Part shown: positions 1 to 9,579 of the stretch, in pieces | How positions within the stretch are numbered: the first letter of the stretch is position 1 | Layout of the letters: every line of letters begins with the position of its first letter | Assembly: GCF_000340215.1 (NCBI RefSeq) | Contig: NW_006921536.1 | Span: 4,831,789-4,895,788 of the forward strand | Reading direction: 5' to 3' | DNA length: 64,000 bases | Origin: Pseudocercospora fijiensis CIRAD86 | Taxonomy: Eukaryota; Ascomycota; Dothideomycetes; Mycosphaerellales; Mycosphaerellaceae | Made by a program: the position numbers and the translations under genes | The notes under the pieces: generated by a model | Databases searched by the model: none | The model's input: only the letters and a program-made list of their open reading frames with translations | Told to the model about the DNA's origin: nothing

Positions 1-1
1 G

Positions 2-856
2 ATTGGCGTCATTGTTGGCTGGACCATGTGGGCTTTTCTTTCGGCAGTCTTTGCTTGCTGGCCAATTCATTCGTTCTGGGATGGTTCGAGAGGCACATGC
101 CTCAATCGCTTGGCAGTCTGGTAAGTCAACGTCCTGAGACATAATCTATAGTGATCGCTAATCTAGACCAGGTTCTCCAATGCTGCTGTCAATATCGCAA
201 CAGACTTGGCGACCGCCATTATCCCACTGCCTGTCCTGAAATCTTTGAATATACCAAAGAAACAACGATACATATTGATGGCCGTCTTCGGGCTCGGAGG
301 CGTGGTGTGCATCATATCAGTATTGCGACTGTCCGCGCTCTACGCCATTTCCGTCTCGGACGACGTAAGCTGGGACAACCCACTAGCGGCGATCTGGAGC
401 AGCACTGAAGTTAACGTCGGCATTGTGTGCTCGTGCCTGCCAACACTAAAAGGCTGCGTGACCAGATTCTTCCCACATCTCTTCATATCAACCAACGGAT
501 CTCGACGCGTGACACCCGTCTTCGAACTCAGCGGTCCCGCCACACGAGGCAAATTTCAGTCTCACATATCAGCAAATCCAAGTCAGACAGGAAAAGAGAA
601 GCAGAGCGGCCGATTCACCTTTCGATTAGGAAAGAAGTTTCACACATCTGACATGAAAGATATGGAAGAAGGAAGCCAAAGTAGCAGTTGTTCACATGGT
701 CGCACATCACCGGATGCTCTTACTTCGGGCATACATGTCACGACGATTGTGGAGCAAGAGGAGGAAAGGGATGTGGATGGGGACGAGGAGACCGGGAGGC
801 GAGAGAGTGAGAGTGTAAAGGGACTCGTGCCTGTAGAGCCATATCATGGCAATTGA
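2..856 (+). CDS. Fungal rhodopsin-type (PTH11-like) integral membrane protein, 3' part
   Basis: The 5' end lies outside the window. Exon 2-120 reads in frame 2 as a membrane segment followed by a Trp/Pro-rich loop (CWPIHSFWDG, then GTCLN), then an intron at 121-171 (GTAAGT donor, GCTAATC branch site, CAG acceptor), then an exon at 172-856 ending in TGA. The second exon continues with FSNAAVNIATDLATAIIPLP, two more hydrophobic segments, and a long polar, charged tail (about 150 residues) that is probably cytoplasmic. The Cys-x-Pro loop, the Asp-containing helix ending in IIPLPVL and the Lys-rich turn before the next helix are hallmarks of the fungal rhodopsin-domain family of seven-helix plasma-membrane proteins, which includes PTH11-like receptors. 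Ligand and function are unknown. The family call is firm; a receptor role is inference. Confidence 0.85.
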
Positions 857-1292
857 AAATTCATGCATGCGGAACCACAGGACGCTTGACTTTGACCTTA
901 GGCGATTTTGTAATTTTTGATCTTGAAATTTCTTGGAGAAGCGGGTAAAAGTCTAACATGGCTTGTAGCGTCCGATATGAGAGGATTCATAAAGTATTCA
1001 CGACGAGATCGAGGACGGCAATTCGCGCCACCGGAGCCTACCATTACGTCTCGCAACAGGCAGAATTACTTATACAAGGCGGCATTGCTCTTTCCGTCAT
1101 GTGGGGGAGAACCACCGTCACTGCCATCAAGGCATTGTATACGTTCTTCCACACCTCCGAAGTCATTCACGAGACATTGCGGCCAGGCTGTAGGCAATCA
1201 TAAAAAGCCCACTTCGCAAAGCCATCTCCCTCCGCAATCACAAATCGACCTCACCCGAAAGCAAACACCTTCCCATCAGCACTCTACTCGAC
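857..1292. other. Intergenic: 3' flank of the membrane protein and upstream region of the next small gene
   Basis: Plus-strand open frames here (from 917 and 958) overlap each other and the next gene in different frames and match nothing I recognise. Pyrimidine-rich sequence just before 1293 (tccctccgcaatca, then ctctactcgac) looks like a fungal 5' leader. Confidence 0.4.
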
Positions 1293-1559
1293 ATGCCACC
1301 GTCAGCCCCATCACTCGATCTTTTCCACACCGGTAGCACCGGCAAATCTTTCTTCCAGCAAACCGACATCAACCGATGCATGCTTGGTGAAGCACATGCT
1401 CCAGCCGCAACGCAAGACAAGAATACCGTAACTCATTCGACGCGTGATAGGAGGAAGAAGCCACTCTTTGGACCTACTGGATCTAAAGTCTTCTGTGGGA
1501 ATTTCGATAAGGGGAATATGCCCGTTGTGAAACCGAAGCTGGCTTCGAAGGAGTTTTAG
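1293..1559 (+). CDS. Small hypothetical protein, 88 residues
   Basis: A single exon from ATG at 1293 (pyrimidine-rich leader, ATGCC context) to TAG at 1557-1559. The product is basic in its middle (RDRRKKPLFGP) and ends in a Lys-rich stretch; it has no signal peptide, membrane segment or cysteine pattern. I do not recognise a family. The start was chosen because it is the only ATG with a good leader; a minus-strand frame at 1311-1607 overlaps it but begins without a convincing leader. Low-complexity, Gly/Pro/Lys-rich small proteins of this kind are common in filamentous ascomycetes. Whether it is expressed cannot be told from sequence. Confidence 0.45.
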   Translation: MPPSAPSLDLFHTGSTGKSFFQQTDINRCMLGEAHAPAATQDKNTVTHSTRDRRKKPLFGPTGSKVFCGNFDKGNMPVVKPKLASKEF

Positions 1560-1790
1560 GTTTGGAGTCTTGGCGGTCATGTGCAAGAGCCTGGCGGTGA
1601 GTTGCAAATGATCTCGCGACTGCCTTTTGGTGGAGTCACTTGATGATCTTGCCTAAGTGATCCTTTTACGCAATTCCATGCATGGCCGTTGCGTTTCATC
1701 ATCAAGCTCACTTTGCTAAGTGTATAAGTTTGAGTTTCCTTCTCAATCTCTTCTTATCCTTTACATCCACGACCCGCATCATCCAACACG

Positions 1791-2441
1791 ATGAAGCGCT
1801 CCAACCCTCCAACCGCTCAAGGCGCACGCAAGAAAAAGAAAGCTAAGAAATCTTCTAAGCAGCAGACAACTCAGCTCCGCTCATTCATCTTCGAGAATCT
1901 GCCAGGTGGAGTGCGCAACCAGATCTACGAACTCGTCGCTTCAAACGAGACCACATATCTCCCGAAAAAGACTCCGCGCTTAAGCTCAACCTCGCGCCTC
2001 CTCGTGGCCAATCACAAGATCAGCCAGGAATTCGCTACTATGCTTGACGGCTCCGCTGAGATCGACATCACAATCCAGAACTTCGATTTCACCAACCTTA
2101 TCAAATTCATCGACACTCGCTCAGAGCTGAGCTTCAAACATCTTGCCAAATCGACTCTCTCTATCGCGCTTCACTACGGTCGGCCGCCTTGGGTTAAGAA
2201 GGGAAAGATGGCTCCGGATTTTTATGTGAAGCTTTTGAGATGGTTTGAGTGCTTCAACCGCCTGGAAGATTGGGGGGATGCTCCCAGGACGGAGTATTAC
2301 GCCATGGGTGGGAGTAGCCGTTCGACAGGCGAGTGGTTTGACGCTGTTGACAACTGTCAGTCATGGCACAATAGTAATGGTTGGGGAGCAATGGAGCTTG
2401 AGAAGATCACTTGGACGCTTTTAGGGATGGACGGACCATGA
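1791..2441 (+). CDS. F-box/2EXR-like protein, 216 residues
   Basis: Single exon from ATG at 1791 to TGA at 2439-2441, preceded by a pyrimidine-rich leader. The N-terminus is a Lys-rich, nuclear-localisation-like stretch (ARKKKKAKKSSK, residues about 12-23). Around residue 35 comes FENLPGGVRNQIYELV, the 'LP.evR.qIY' motif that opens the fungal F-box-like/2EXR domain, followed by the typical LLVANHKISQEFATML segment. The remainder is mixed alpha/beta with Trp-rich patches and no recognised domain. Proteins of this type are numerous and lineage-specific in Mycosphaerella-type fungi; some F-box members act as substrate adaptors in SCF ubiquitin ligases, but no such role is shown here. Family call good, function unknown. 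Confidence 0.75.
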   Translation: MKRSNPPTAQGARKKKKAKKSSKQQTTQLRSFIFENLPGGVRNQIYELVASNETTYLPKKTPRLSSTSRLLVANHKISQEFATMLDGSAEIDITIQNFDFTNLIKFIDTRSELSFKHLAKSTLSIALHYGRPPWVKKGKMAPDFYVKLLRWFECFNRLEDWGDAPRTEYYAMGGSSRSTGEWFDAVDNCQSWHNSNGWGAMELEKITWTLLGMDGP

Positions 2442-3151
2442 AGATGAATGCTGAAGCTCATCGGGGGCTTCTTGGCATTTCTCGAAGTTTGTCACAGACG
2501 GATGAGATGTCGCAGGTACTCTCTCATCAAAGCAATTCGGACTCTCGTCGAGCATAGTACTTACTGGGTCTGCATTAGCTCGAACTGAAGAAAACCCTAC
2601 CTTGAAAACTTCATCTTTCCCCATACACGTCACCCGTGTAAACATGATCCTCCTCCACCGCACCATTAGTTCGCGCATAAGATCCAACTTCACATCTATC
2701 ACTGTCCCCATTCGTGGTGTGCACGTCTCAGTGAGCAAAGGATGTCGCCGCGCAAGTTAGCGTATTACTTTCACCAAGTTTGTGACGTTGAGGATATGGT
2801 AGTTCGTCTGAGGTAAGTACCCGCAGACCAGACCCACATTTACATTCCGCGTATCAACAGCCAAATCGTGTAGTCCTCAAATTATGAGTTAGTTGGCGGC
2901 AAGATTCTGCCTGTAGCAGGTACCCACAAGAACTCAACGGCGCCGCATTTCGTCGGGTCCATTTCGTGATGTTTGGATTGCTCGTCGGGCGCTGTCCGTG
3001 GGTTTGTATTGCTTGCCCGTAGTCACGGTATGAAATGTCCTCGTCAAACCACTCTCGCGCGATCGTCGTTGTATCGCCTCCAACAGCCATGCCGGCTGGA
3101 ACAACATCCGATATCCTGTGTCATTCATCCAGATCTAAAGAGATATGCGAG
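2442..3151. other. Intergenic, no supported gene
   Basis: Only short overlapping frames on both strands (for example minus 2421-2738, which overlaps the preceding gene's 3' end). No domain, intron series or leader supports any of them. Base composition is like the flanking genes, without RIP. Confidence 0.5.
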
Positions 3152-3939
3152 CATAGTGGTTGATTCCTGAATAATCGATTCTACACCCTTAAATCAAATC
3201 AGTGAATATTCAATTCAGAATATTCAAGTGAATAATCAGAATCAGCATATAAAAGGGCAAAAAGAATAAATATTTCACTAGTTTAAATAGTCAGTTGGAT
3301 TCTAGTAGTGGATTGAATAGTAGATTGGATAATAGTTATTCAATTTCAGTAGTACTCCGGCGTATATACGAGGCTCTTTGTCGTCTTCCTCGTAACCCTA
3401 CGGAATAGTAGCTATAGACCCTCCTTTTCCGCATCTCCGATATACTGCTTAAAGTTATTCTACGCTACTTCGTTAATAAATGATAGGATGCCGGCTTATT
3501 AGAAATAGAGCTAAGCAGGGGTAATACAATAGTCGGTCTCGCTAAGAGTTAGATAAGTAGCTACTATATCCTTAAGCAGGAGGTTGAGATAATAGCTCTA
3601 CAATGCTAAGAACGCCTACGTAGACTGGTCGATTGTCTATAACTCTTGCTCCGAGTTAGGCTCCGAGTCCGACATCTAAACTATTAGTATATACTGGAAT
3701 GCTATAGTTAGCTGTTTACCTACCTCGATTACTTCTACGCGTTTCCGTCCTATTGAAGATATTGTATTATATAAAGAAAGAGCTGGAATTTGCATACTTA
3801 CATAGGATATAAGTGCGCCGTAGTATAACCGCCTGAATATTCATATTCATAAATATTCAAGAATGCTAGAATCAATCATGAATATTCTAAATATGAATAT
3901 TCACTTGAATATGCAATTCAAGAATCAACCACTCGCATA
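3152..3939. mobile_element. Short inverted-repeat DNA transposon (MITE-like), about 790 bp
   Basis: The two ends are inverted repeats: left AGTGGTTGATTCCTGAAT at 3155-3172 and the reverse complement of the right end (3915-3932) AGTGGTTGATTCTTGAAT, 17 of 18 identical. Both ends carry clusters of the subterminal word GAATATTCA/TGAATA (3200-3340 and 3835-3915). A 7-bp direct repeat ATGCGAG flanks the element at 3145-3151 and 3940-3946 and may be the target duplication. The core (about 3360-3830) is TA-rich and poor in CpA, as in the RIP blocks, with no open frame. End structure and subterminal repeats suggest a non-autonomous hAT-like element, but a 7-bp duplication is not the 8 bp expected for hAT, so the superfamily is uncertain. 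Confidence 0.75.
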
Positions 3940-4326
3940 ATGCGAGTGAAACCTCTCCGTAAGGTATTGAAATTCATCTATGCAGTCTGAATCTTGCCCC
4001 AACAGCTCTTCGGAGTGTGTTAAGAAATTTTCTGAAATCGACATGATGTCGTGCGCACTCCATCTCGGCTCAGACGGAGCGAGCTACATCTGGGTGATAT
4101 TCCGTGCGCTCTCCTCCGATCTCATCTTTGGCCTTTCCCGATTTCAATCGCTTTTGTAGCGTCGATAGATAGTATCATGGCCACCCTAGCTGTGTTTAGG
4201 GGGAGTGATTGAGTGATATCTGTCTTCACTTCATTCATGCTCTCCCCTTTCGTCTTCAGCCGCTTCCTGAACCACGCTGATCCATCTTGTGTCGTTTGTA
4301 ATGCCGTACATATGGTGTCTTGCTGC
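3940..4326. other. Intergenic, 3' flank of the Clr5-domain gene
   Basis: No gene supported. A minus-strand frame (4122-4475) overlaps the end of the next gene out of frame and is treated as a shadow. Immediately right of the transposon, 3931-3947 forms an odd palindrome (ACTCGCATAATGCGAGT). Confidence 0.45.
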
Positions 4327-6239
4327 TTACGGAGCTGAAGCATCAGGCATTTCCTCATCCTCGTCTGATGACTCATTCTCATCTGATGAGATAACATGGA
4401 CTTCAACCACTTGCTCTTCTCCGCTATTCGTGCCATTCTGCGAAGTATCTGAACTAGGCTCGCTCTCATAGTCAAGTAGTTTTGGATGAAGACTCTGCAG
4501 ATCCGCAGAATTTGACATCCGGGTCAGTGCTATTGCGTCAATGGACAGCCTCAATCCTGGTAGTCCACCGAAGTCCTCTCGGATCTTCAAAATGTCGCTA
4601 GCGTTGAGCTCCAGACTTCCAGTGTTGTCTTGAAGAACCAGGTCCACCCAAGCCTTGGTGATAACGTGAATGAAGTACCAGAGGACGTGATAGTTTCTGA
4701 AACTCATCGAAAAGTGGTTTACCCTCAGGCAATCTTCTAATATGGATTGCAGAGTGTCTGCTATATCCAAAGAAGGCTTTGTGAGGTCAATATGTTCGTC
4801 AGGATTCCTGTACTGATTGAACTTGTCGGAAAGCCACTCCAAGCATAACTTAGGCTTGGTACCTGAATATTGAAGCAGAACTTCAGCCGGACGCCAATTG
4901 AGCGGAGTCCAAGTGCTAAAGAGCGCGTTGTGGTAGAGATACTCGAGATCCAGACCTAGTCTGTGCAAACTCTTACCCACAACTTGCATCGCCTTGACCT
5001 TGATTTCAGGGTATTCGTCTGGGATGACTTCGAGTACCATCGAGACAAGACGACCATCGCAGAATATATCCCCATCATCACAATTATTACACCAGTGTCC
5101 CAAAAATTTGTCGGGAGCTCTCAAATCTCCAGACATCCAAGAGCGCAGGATCAATTCCGCCGATTCATATTGCGAGCCTAGGACCTCCCAGTACCCGGGC
5201 ACCTCTTGGTCTTTCGCATGCAACAAGATCGCAGACGCCACGCTTAGGCACTCGGTGGAGTGTGCGCAAAATTCGTTTCGCTCTACGCAAGGTTTGAAAA
5301 GGACAGCACTAACATCGTAGTTGAGAAAGTAACCGGTTGCGTGATATAGGAAGTTATAAAGAGCTGGCAATACCTTTGCTCTGTTCCGCATGATGTCCCA
5401 GAAAGGCTTTTTGCGTAGTTGGTCCAAATTTTGGCGAATTTGATCGGCGATATCCTTGGAATACATGTAGTAGTCGAGAAGTTCGGCGAGATGCTCGTAA
5501 TATAACGACGTCACATCATCTCCATAATCATGAGCGACGAACTCTTGAGCCAGTAAGTTCCATCGCTCCGCTTTATTCAGATCGTCGAGGTACTCCGTGT
5601 CTGCATTCACTTGCTCATCCTTAAAATATCTCAAGACTGGCGAGTTAAGACCGATCCGGGCTGATGGTTCGTCTGTGGCATGTTTGTCTGGAACTTGCAC
5701 CTTGCGCCTATTCCTTGTTGCTGTCTTCTGGATTCTGGTGGTATTTGCTGTACGGTGTTTGATGCCCCATTCCTTGAACTTCAGACGCCAAGCTCGTGTG
5801 CTATGACAAGGGTCAGCGAGTCCATCGTGATCTCCCGATGGGCTATGGACTAGATTGAAGATCTCTCAACCGCTCCGCTTGAGCATGTCGCCATCGGCTT
5901 GCTGTGCGTGAAGATATTGCCATCGATGGAGCCATATGGCGGAGTCGATGCGATACACAGGTCGGTGAGTGAACCAAGTTCACTCGTACGGCTCAACGAG
6001 ACCCTCACTGCACTTACGATGCTTCGAACTTATGCAGTCCATACAGCTCAGCCTTGATCTCGTCGAGCGTGTATCTATTGGCATGCCTAGCAAATCAGAA
6101 CATCATGTCAGCAAGATCCGTTCGTAGAGAAGTTTCATCCCAATGCATCCACGGCCAGGTGATGTCTGTGATTGGCTAGTCCGGAATCGACTTACAGCTG
6201 ACACGCCTCGTTCTTTATGCTAAGCCAGTCCTTCGTCAT
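4327..6239 (-). CDS. Clr5-domain protein, 528 residues, three exons
   Basis: Model on the minus strand: exon 1 6239-6196 (ATG at 6239-6237), intron 6195-6087 (GTAAGT...CTAG), exon 2 6086-6018, intron 6017-5801 (GTAAGT...ATAG), exon 3 5800-4327 (TAA). Splicing restores one frame and assembles a textbook Clr5 domain over residues 1-60: an opening Trp and Leu-containing helix, YTLDEIKAELYGLHKFEAS, then TRAWRLKFKEWGIKH. The largest open frame alone starts at a GTG inside exon 3 and misses this domain, which is why the upstream exons were sought. Clr5 domains are fungal helical, probably DNA-binding modules named from a fission yeast heterochromatin factor. Residues about 75-500 are alpha-helical and unrecognised; the last 45 residues are Ser/Asp/Glu-rich (SSDENESSDEDEEM). 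A nuclear or chromatin role is inference. Intron 2 is long (217 nt) for this genome. Confidence 0.85.
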
Positions 6240-7055
6240 TGTCAGACCGATAAACAATTCAGAGCGAAGCAGAGAGTCAAAATTGCATTCCAAAGTGCGG
6301 AAAGGCTGGATTAAATCATAATCAGGCCTGCTAGAGTAGCAGCGACATGCGACCCGTGTGACGTGTGCCTCGATTGCCTTGCGCTAACGCAAGCATCCTG
6401 CAGGGCGGGGATGCCAGGATGTTCCACTTGTTATTGGTCTTGCGACCGAGAAACTGCACATAAATGTGTATTTTCGTAAGCCATGCTCCCCACAGCACAG
6501 GTGAAACGGGCTTGGCAACACGTTTCTCGCACGGAACACAACCTCTAGTCCAGATTGAGCTGGACAATATGGTTCGCATGTGGCTTCATCTGCTCCATCT
6601 TCTTCATTTCGCCCACCAGCCCATGCAGGAGAGGGAATCTGATGTGCTCTTTTGCACTGGCTCATTGGCTTCTCTTCAAGCTCGTAGCTTCTGACTGGAT
6701 CGGCTCAAGGCGAGCGTTGCGTATGCGGTCGATCTACGCATGCTGCTTCCGAATCGCTTCCAAGGCATAGCATGGATCCTGGGCTGGATCACAGGTTGTA
6801 CACGCCTTTGATGTGCAAAATGCTCTGATGTGCAAAATTCTCTGATGTGCAAAATGCTCTGATGTGCAAAATGTTCTTCATTTTGTGGTTAATGGTCCGC
6901 TCGCAATGGGTATAAGATGACGGCCACGTCGCAGCTCCGTCTGTTGTCGTTTACCGAGCGTTGAGAGTTTCGTCGAGCATCACATTTCCTCGCAACATCC
7001 CTAGAGTCAACAGTCAATCGTAAGAGTTCTTTCTGCCTAGCAGCAGTATCCCGAC
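6240..7055. other. Intergenic region between divergent genes, with a 17-bp tandem repeat
   Basis: This stretch separates the Clr5-domain gene (minus) from the small gene starting at 7056 (plus) and so should hold both promoters. A four-copy 17-bp tandem repeat lies at 6809-6876. GGTATAAGA at 6908-6916 is a possible TATA-like element for the plus gene. Open frames at 6331-6770 on both strands overlap and have no domain. Confidence 0.4.
6809..6876 (+). repeat. Four-copy 17-bp tandem repeat
   Basis: Units at 6809-6825, 6826-6842, 6843-6859 and 6860-6876, consensus TGATGTGCAAAATGCTC, with single-base differences in units 2 and 4. It sits about 180 bp upstream of the start codon at 7056. Confidence 0.9.
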
Positions 7056-7391
7056 ATGTCATCGTAAGTGTTGACCATATCTCTCTCGTCCAAACGGTAT
7101 TGCTGAAACATTATCAGCACCAAAGCCACCCATGGTAGCTCTGCTCCCTCCAACATCACTCTCGCCAGTAGTCGACCAAGTAACTCGGCTGGAGATGCAC
7201 TCACGTCGGCCAACCTTGCTTCTCATAATATAGCTATGGGGAACAATGCTGTGCCAACTCCAGTTGCCAGGTGGTTGGCTGAACGACATGACCAAGTCAT
7301 CCAAGGTCGTCGGGCCGAAGGATGGAATGAGCCAGTCAAGCAGGATGAGCTCGCTGCAGACATCGAAGCCGCTGGTAAAGGTGGCCACTAG
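7056..7391 (+). CDS. Small two-exon hypothetical protein, 93 residues
   Basis: Exon 1 is only 8 nt (ATGTCATC, 7056-7063); intron 7064-7117 has GTAAGT, a GCTGAAAC branch-like site and a CAG acceptor; exon 2 runs 7118-7391 and ends in TAG. The product is Ser/Ala/Asn-rich at the N-terminus and then forms a likely helix (PVARWLAERHDQVIQ, then EPVKQDELAADIEAAGKGGH). No signal peptide or membrane segment; family not recognised. The intron is convincing because splicing joins the ATG to a long in-frame exon. The frame stays open past the TAG through a second good intron (see next entry), so the true protein may be longer. Confidence 0.55.
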
Positions 7392-7663
7392 GGGCGGTCC
7401 AACGGTGCGGTAAGTCTTCACTCATCCAAGCCATCGAAAGTCCAGGTTCCTAACATGATCTTCAGGTCTTCGCGAATACAGTCGCTCGTACAGAGCACGA
7501 TGTTGACGACTTGCCAGTTCCGGAAGAGAAGGACTTCGATGGCATTTGTTCCAAACTCCATCGTCATAACCCTCCCCGGCTCGACAGCCTCTACCTCTAC
7601 CCCGTGGCGCCCGACATACACCACCGCATCTGCCAGATCCGTCAAGAATGCTTCGATATATGA
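7392..7663 (+). pseudogene. In-frame continuation of the 7056 gene beyond a TAG codon
   Basis: After the TAG at 7389-7391 the same frame continues to 7409, where an intron with GTAAGT donor, CCTAACATG branch site and TTCAG acceptor (7410-7465, 56 nt) begins. The following exon, 7466-7663, is in the same phase and reads VFANTVARTEHDVDDLP..., then PPRLDSLYLYPVAPDIHH, to TGA at 7661-7663. A phase-preserving consensus intron after a stop suggests a longer ancestral gene of about 165 codons interrupted by one TAG; read-through or an assembly error are alternatives. Beyond 7663 a +1-shifted frame (7663-7761) also looks protein-like, which supports decay. Confidence 0.4.
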
Positions 7664-8310
7664 TGAACACCTTCCTCTTCAAGGCAATGGGCATTCAGAT
7701 CCGAAGCTGGGCCCACATTGCTGGGTCCATGCCAGAAGTCCCGATTCCCACAGAGTATCCTTAAGTGGTATTCGACACTCCTTTTCAGCCAATATATCTC
7801 ACTCCTTCGTTAGCAGAGCCAGTGGACTAGAAAATTCGTAATTTGAAAATGCAGATTGTTTGCACTACTTCCTTCTCCCACCATCGCTTTTTCCGCAAGA
7901 CCCGTTTTTCTATTAGCGCCTTGCAAAAGAGCCTGGTCGGAGTTTCCAGCCACGAGGGTCCGAAAGTCTTCCAAGAGCCAGTGGTGGAAGCGATCTTAGA
8001 TGCCCAGTACCCGTGAGTGCGCAACGCGACAGGAGACGAGAACAGCTTCGAATCGGCGACCACGATGTGGTATGTAGTGGCCTGCTTGCCCGCCGGAATC
8101 ATGGGCATAGTGTGCGCTGCTACAGTCGCCAAGGATAACTTATATGAAAATGATGTTGTGTTCAGAGACTAATCCACGAAGTCCGAAGAGGAAACGCACA
8201 GCAGTTCCAGCCTCAGGCATTCAGCACGTGATGTGCAGCCCTGCAGCTTCCCGATCGAGCTTCACATCCGACTCTCGACCGATCAACCACGCGACTTCAT
8301 CAGCTCCAAC
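7664..8310. other. Region of possible decayed exons, no firm gene
   Basis: A short plus frame from ATG 7849 to a TGA overlapping a GTGAGT donor at 8013 reads like coding sequence (...VFQEPVVEAILDAQYP) but has no acceptable continuation. The longest minus frame (7827-8132) lies opposite it and is not supported. Confidence 0.3.
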
Positions 8311-8850
8311 ATGAGTGCTACCAAAGGCAACAAGCGCAGCGACATCCGGTCTATTTGCCCCGTTGAGCACTTTTGGTGACGCTTCCAAAGACTTGATTAT
8401 TCCCTAAATGGCGCTTTTGCAGTTTGTGTCTGATCCCCGTCTTCTAGCGACTCAAGATGTCCCCATAACAGTCATACTATATCGCCCAGCGAGATCAGCA
8501 CTTCCGGCTCGGTCGTCGCGGTTCGAGTCGGCGAACCAGCTAACCAGTTCCATATTCACCGCGCCGTCCGAATTCCTCCAGACGAAAGCAAAGGCAGAAT
8601 AGAACCAGAGCGACTCCGAGTCCGCCGTCTCTCTCAGCAAGAACATACCCCCGAAGCCTTTCTCATCTATTCCAAGTGGCTCTAAATCAGCGGCATCATC
8701 GCCATCCCCGCGACCGACAACGAGTCTGCCTAATTCGACGAGAAGTCGGACTGGCTCCTCGGCGAATGGCTCATCGACATACCGGCAGACTTCAAACACA
8801 CCGTCATCGACGCCGGCCGGTGCGTGGATCGTACGCAACAGTTGCTCTAG
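8311..8850 (+). pseudogene. BTB/POZ-domain pseudogene
   Basis: One reading frame runs from ATG at 8311 to TAG at 8848 without a frameshift but with four internal stops: TGA 8377-8379, TGA 8431-8433, TAA 8683-8685 and TAA 8731-8733. Between and across the stops it reads as a fungal BTB domain: SVVAVRVGEPANQFHIHRAV (8509-8568), then EHTPEAFLIYSKWL, then FDEKSDWLLGEWL and DFKHTVIDA. In BTB proteins these correspond to the strand before the conserved 'FxvHraVL', the 'PeaFe.f..WLY' helix and the C-terminal helices. Active members often act as cullin-3 substrate adaptors or in protein-protein binding; this copy cannot make the full domain. No RIP-like dinucleotide bias, so the decay looks like ordinary mutation. 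Confidence 0.75.
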
Positions 8851-9318
8851 AACTTATTACTAGGATGGCTCTTCGGTGACAGTAGAAGCCGACACTCAGC
8901 ACAATCCTTCCTTTCGAAGCATCTACGCAGTTTACGAGCTCAGGGGGTCTTGGATAGGTTGTTTTGGACACAGAAATGATGCTACTCGTAAACTCCTCGA
9001 ATCTTTGATTTAGTAGGTGTATGTATCAGTGTTTATACTGTGGCTGTATAACAATGGTTGTTGTAGCCAAGAGAGTTAGGTGAATGGGTTCTAAGCGTTC
9101 GGCTTTTATTACTGTCACCGATGTCCCCTTGTTTCCTTCAACTGCCGATATGTCGGCCTCGCGCCGAAGACAAACTCAGACATTATTGCCAGCTGTCGGC
9201 AGGATGAACAGCAGCCAGCCATAAAACGCCCTTTCCCATTCGCCTCCGCTACCTGTCCCCTACTGTACACAACCCTAAAAGCTGCCTGAAACATACCGCA
9301 AGCCCTACAACTATTACG
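8851..9318. other. Intergenic, promoter side of the secreted-protein gene
   Basis: No gene supported. The CCATAAAACG sequence near 9218-9227, about 95 bp upstream of the ATG at 9319, is a possible TATA-like box. Confidence 0.35.
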
Positions 9319-9579
9319 ATGGACCTCAACCTCAACCCATCTCGCATCCTCTTCCTCCTCTTCTGCTCTACAAGCTTCGCTCTTGCAGAAACAGAAAAGG
9401 ATTGTTCGTTCGGAGTTTGTAAAAAAGTCGGCGATAGCTGTTTCTCAAATTGTGTTAGTCTCCCCACTTTCTTATCCCCAAAGATGCGACGTATAAGACT
9501 AACCTAGATATAAAAGGCCGGAATCTTCACCGGGACCTGTAAGAAAAGTGATTCGGGCACGCTCTATTGTTCGACGTAG
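9319..9579 (+). CDS. Small secreted cysteine-rich protein, 65 residues (candidate effector)
   Basis: Exon 1 9319-9453, intron 9454-9516 (GTTAGT donor, GACTAACC branch site, AAAAG acceptor), exon 2 9517-9579 ending TAG. Residues 1-23 form a signal peptide: a polar start, the hydrophobic core RILFLLFCSTSFALA and a cleavage-compatible A-L-A before Glu24. The 42-residue mature chain has six cysteines (29, 34, 41, 45, 53, 63; spacing C-x4-C-x6-C-x3-C-x7-C-x9-C), enough for three disulfides, in a Gly/Lys/Ser-rich background. Size, export signal and even Cys number are typical of fungal effectors, defensin-like peptides or killer-type toxins. No homologue is recognised and no activity can be assigned. 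Splicing is well supported since the unspliced frame drops the last two cysteines. Confidence 0.75.

Noticed and set aside
917..1336. 139-codon plus frame overlapping the small gene at 1293
   Set aside because: Different frame, no leader, basic and low-complexity at its end; the ATG at 1293 has the better context.
7827..8132. 101-codon minus frame
   Set aside because: Opposite a coding-like plus exon, poor start context and no recognised domain.
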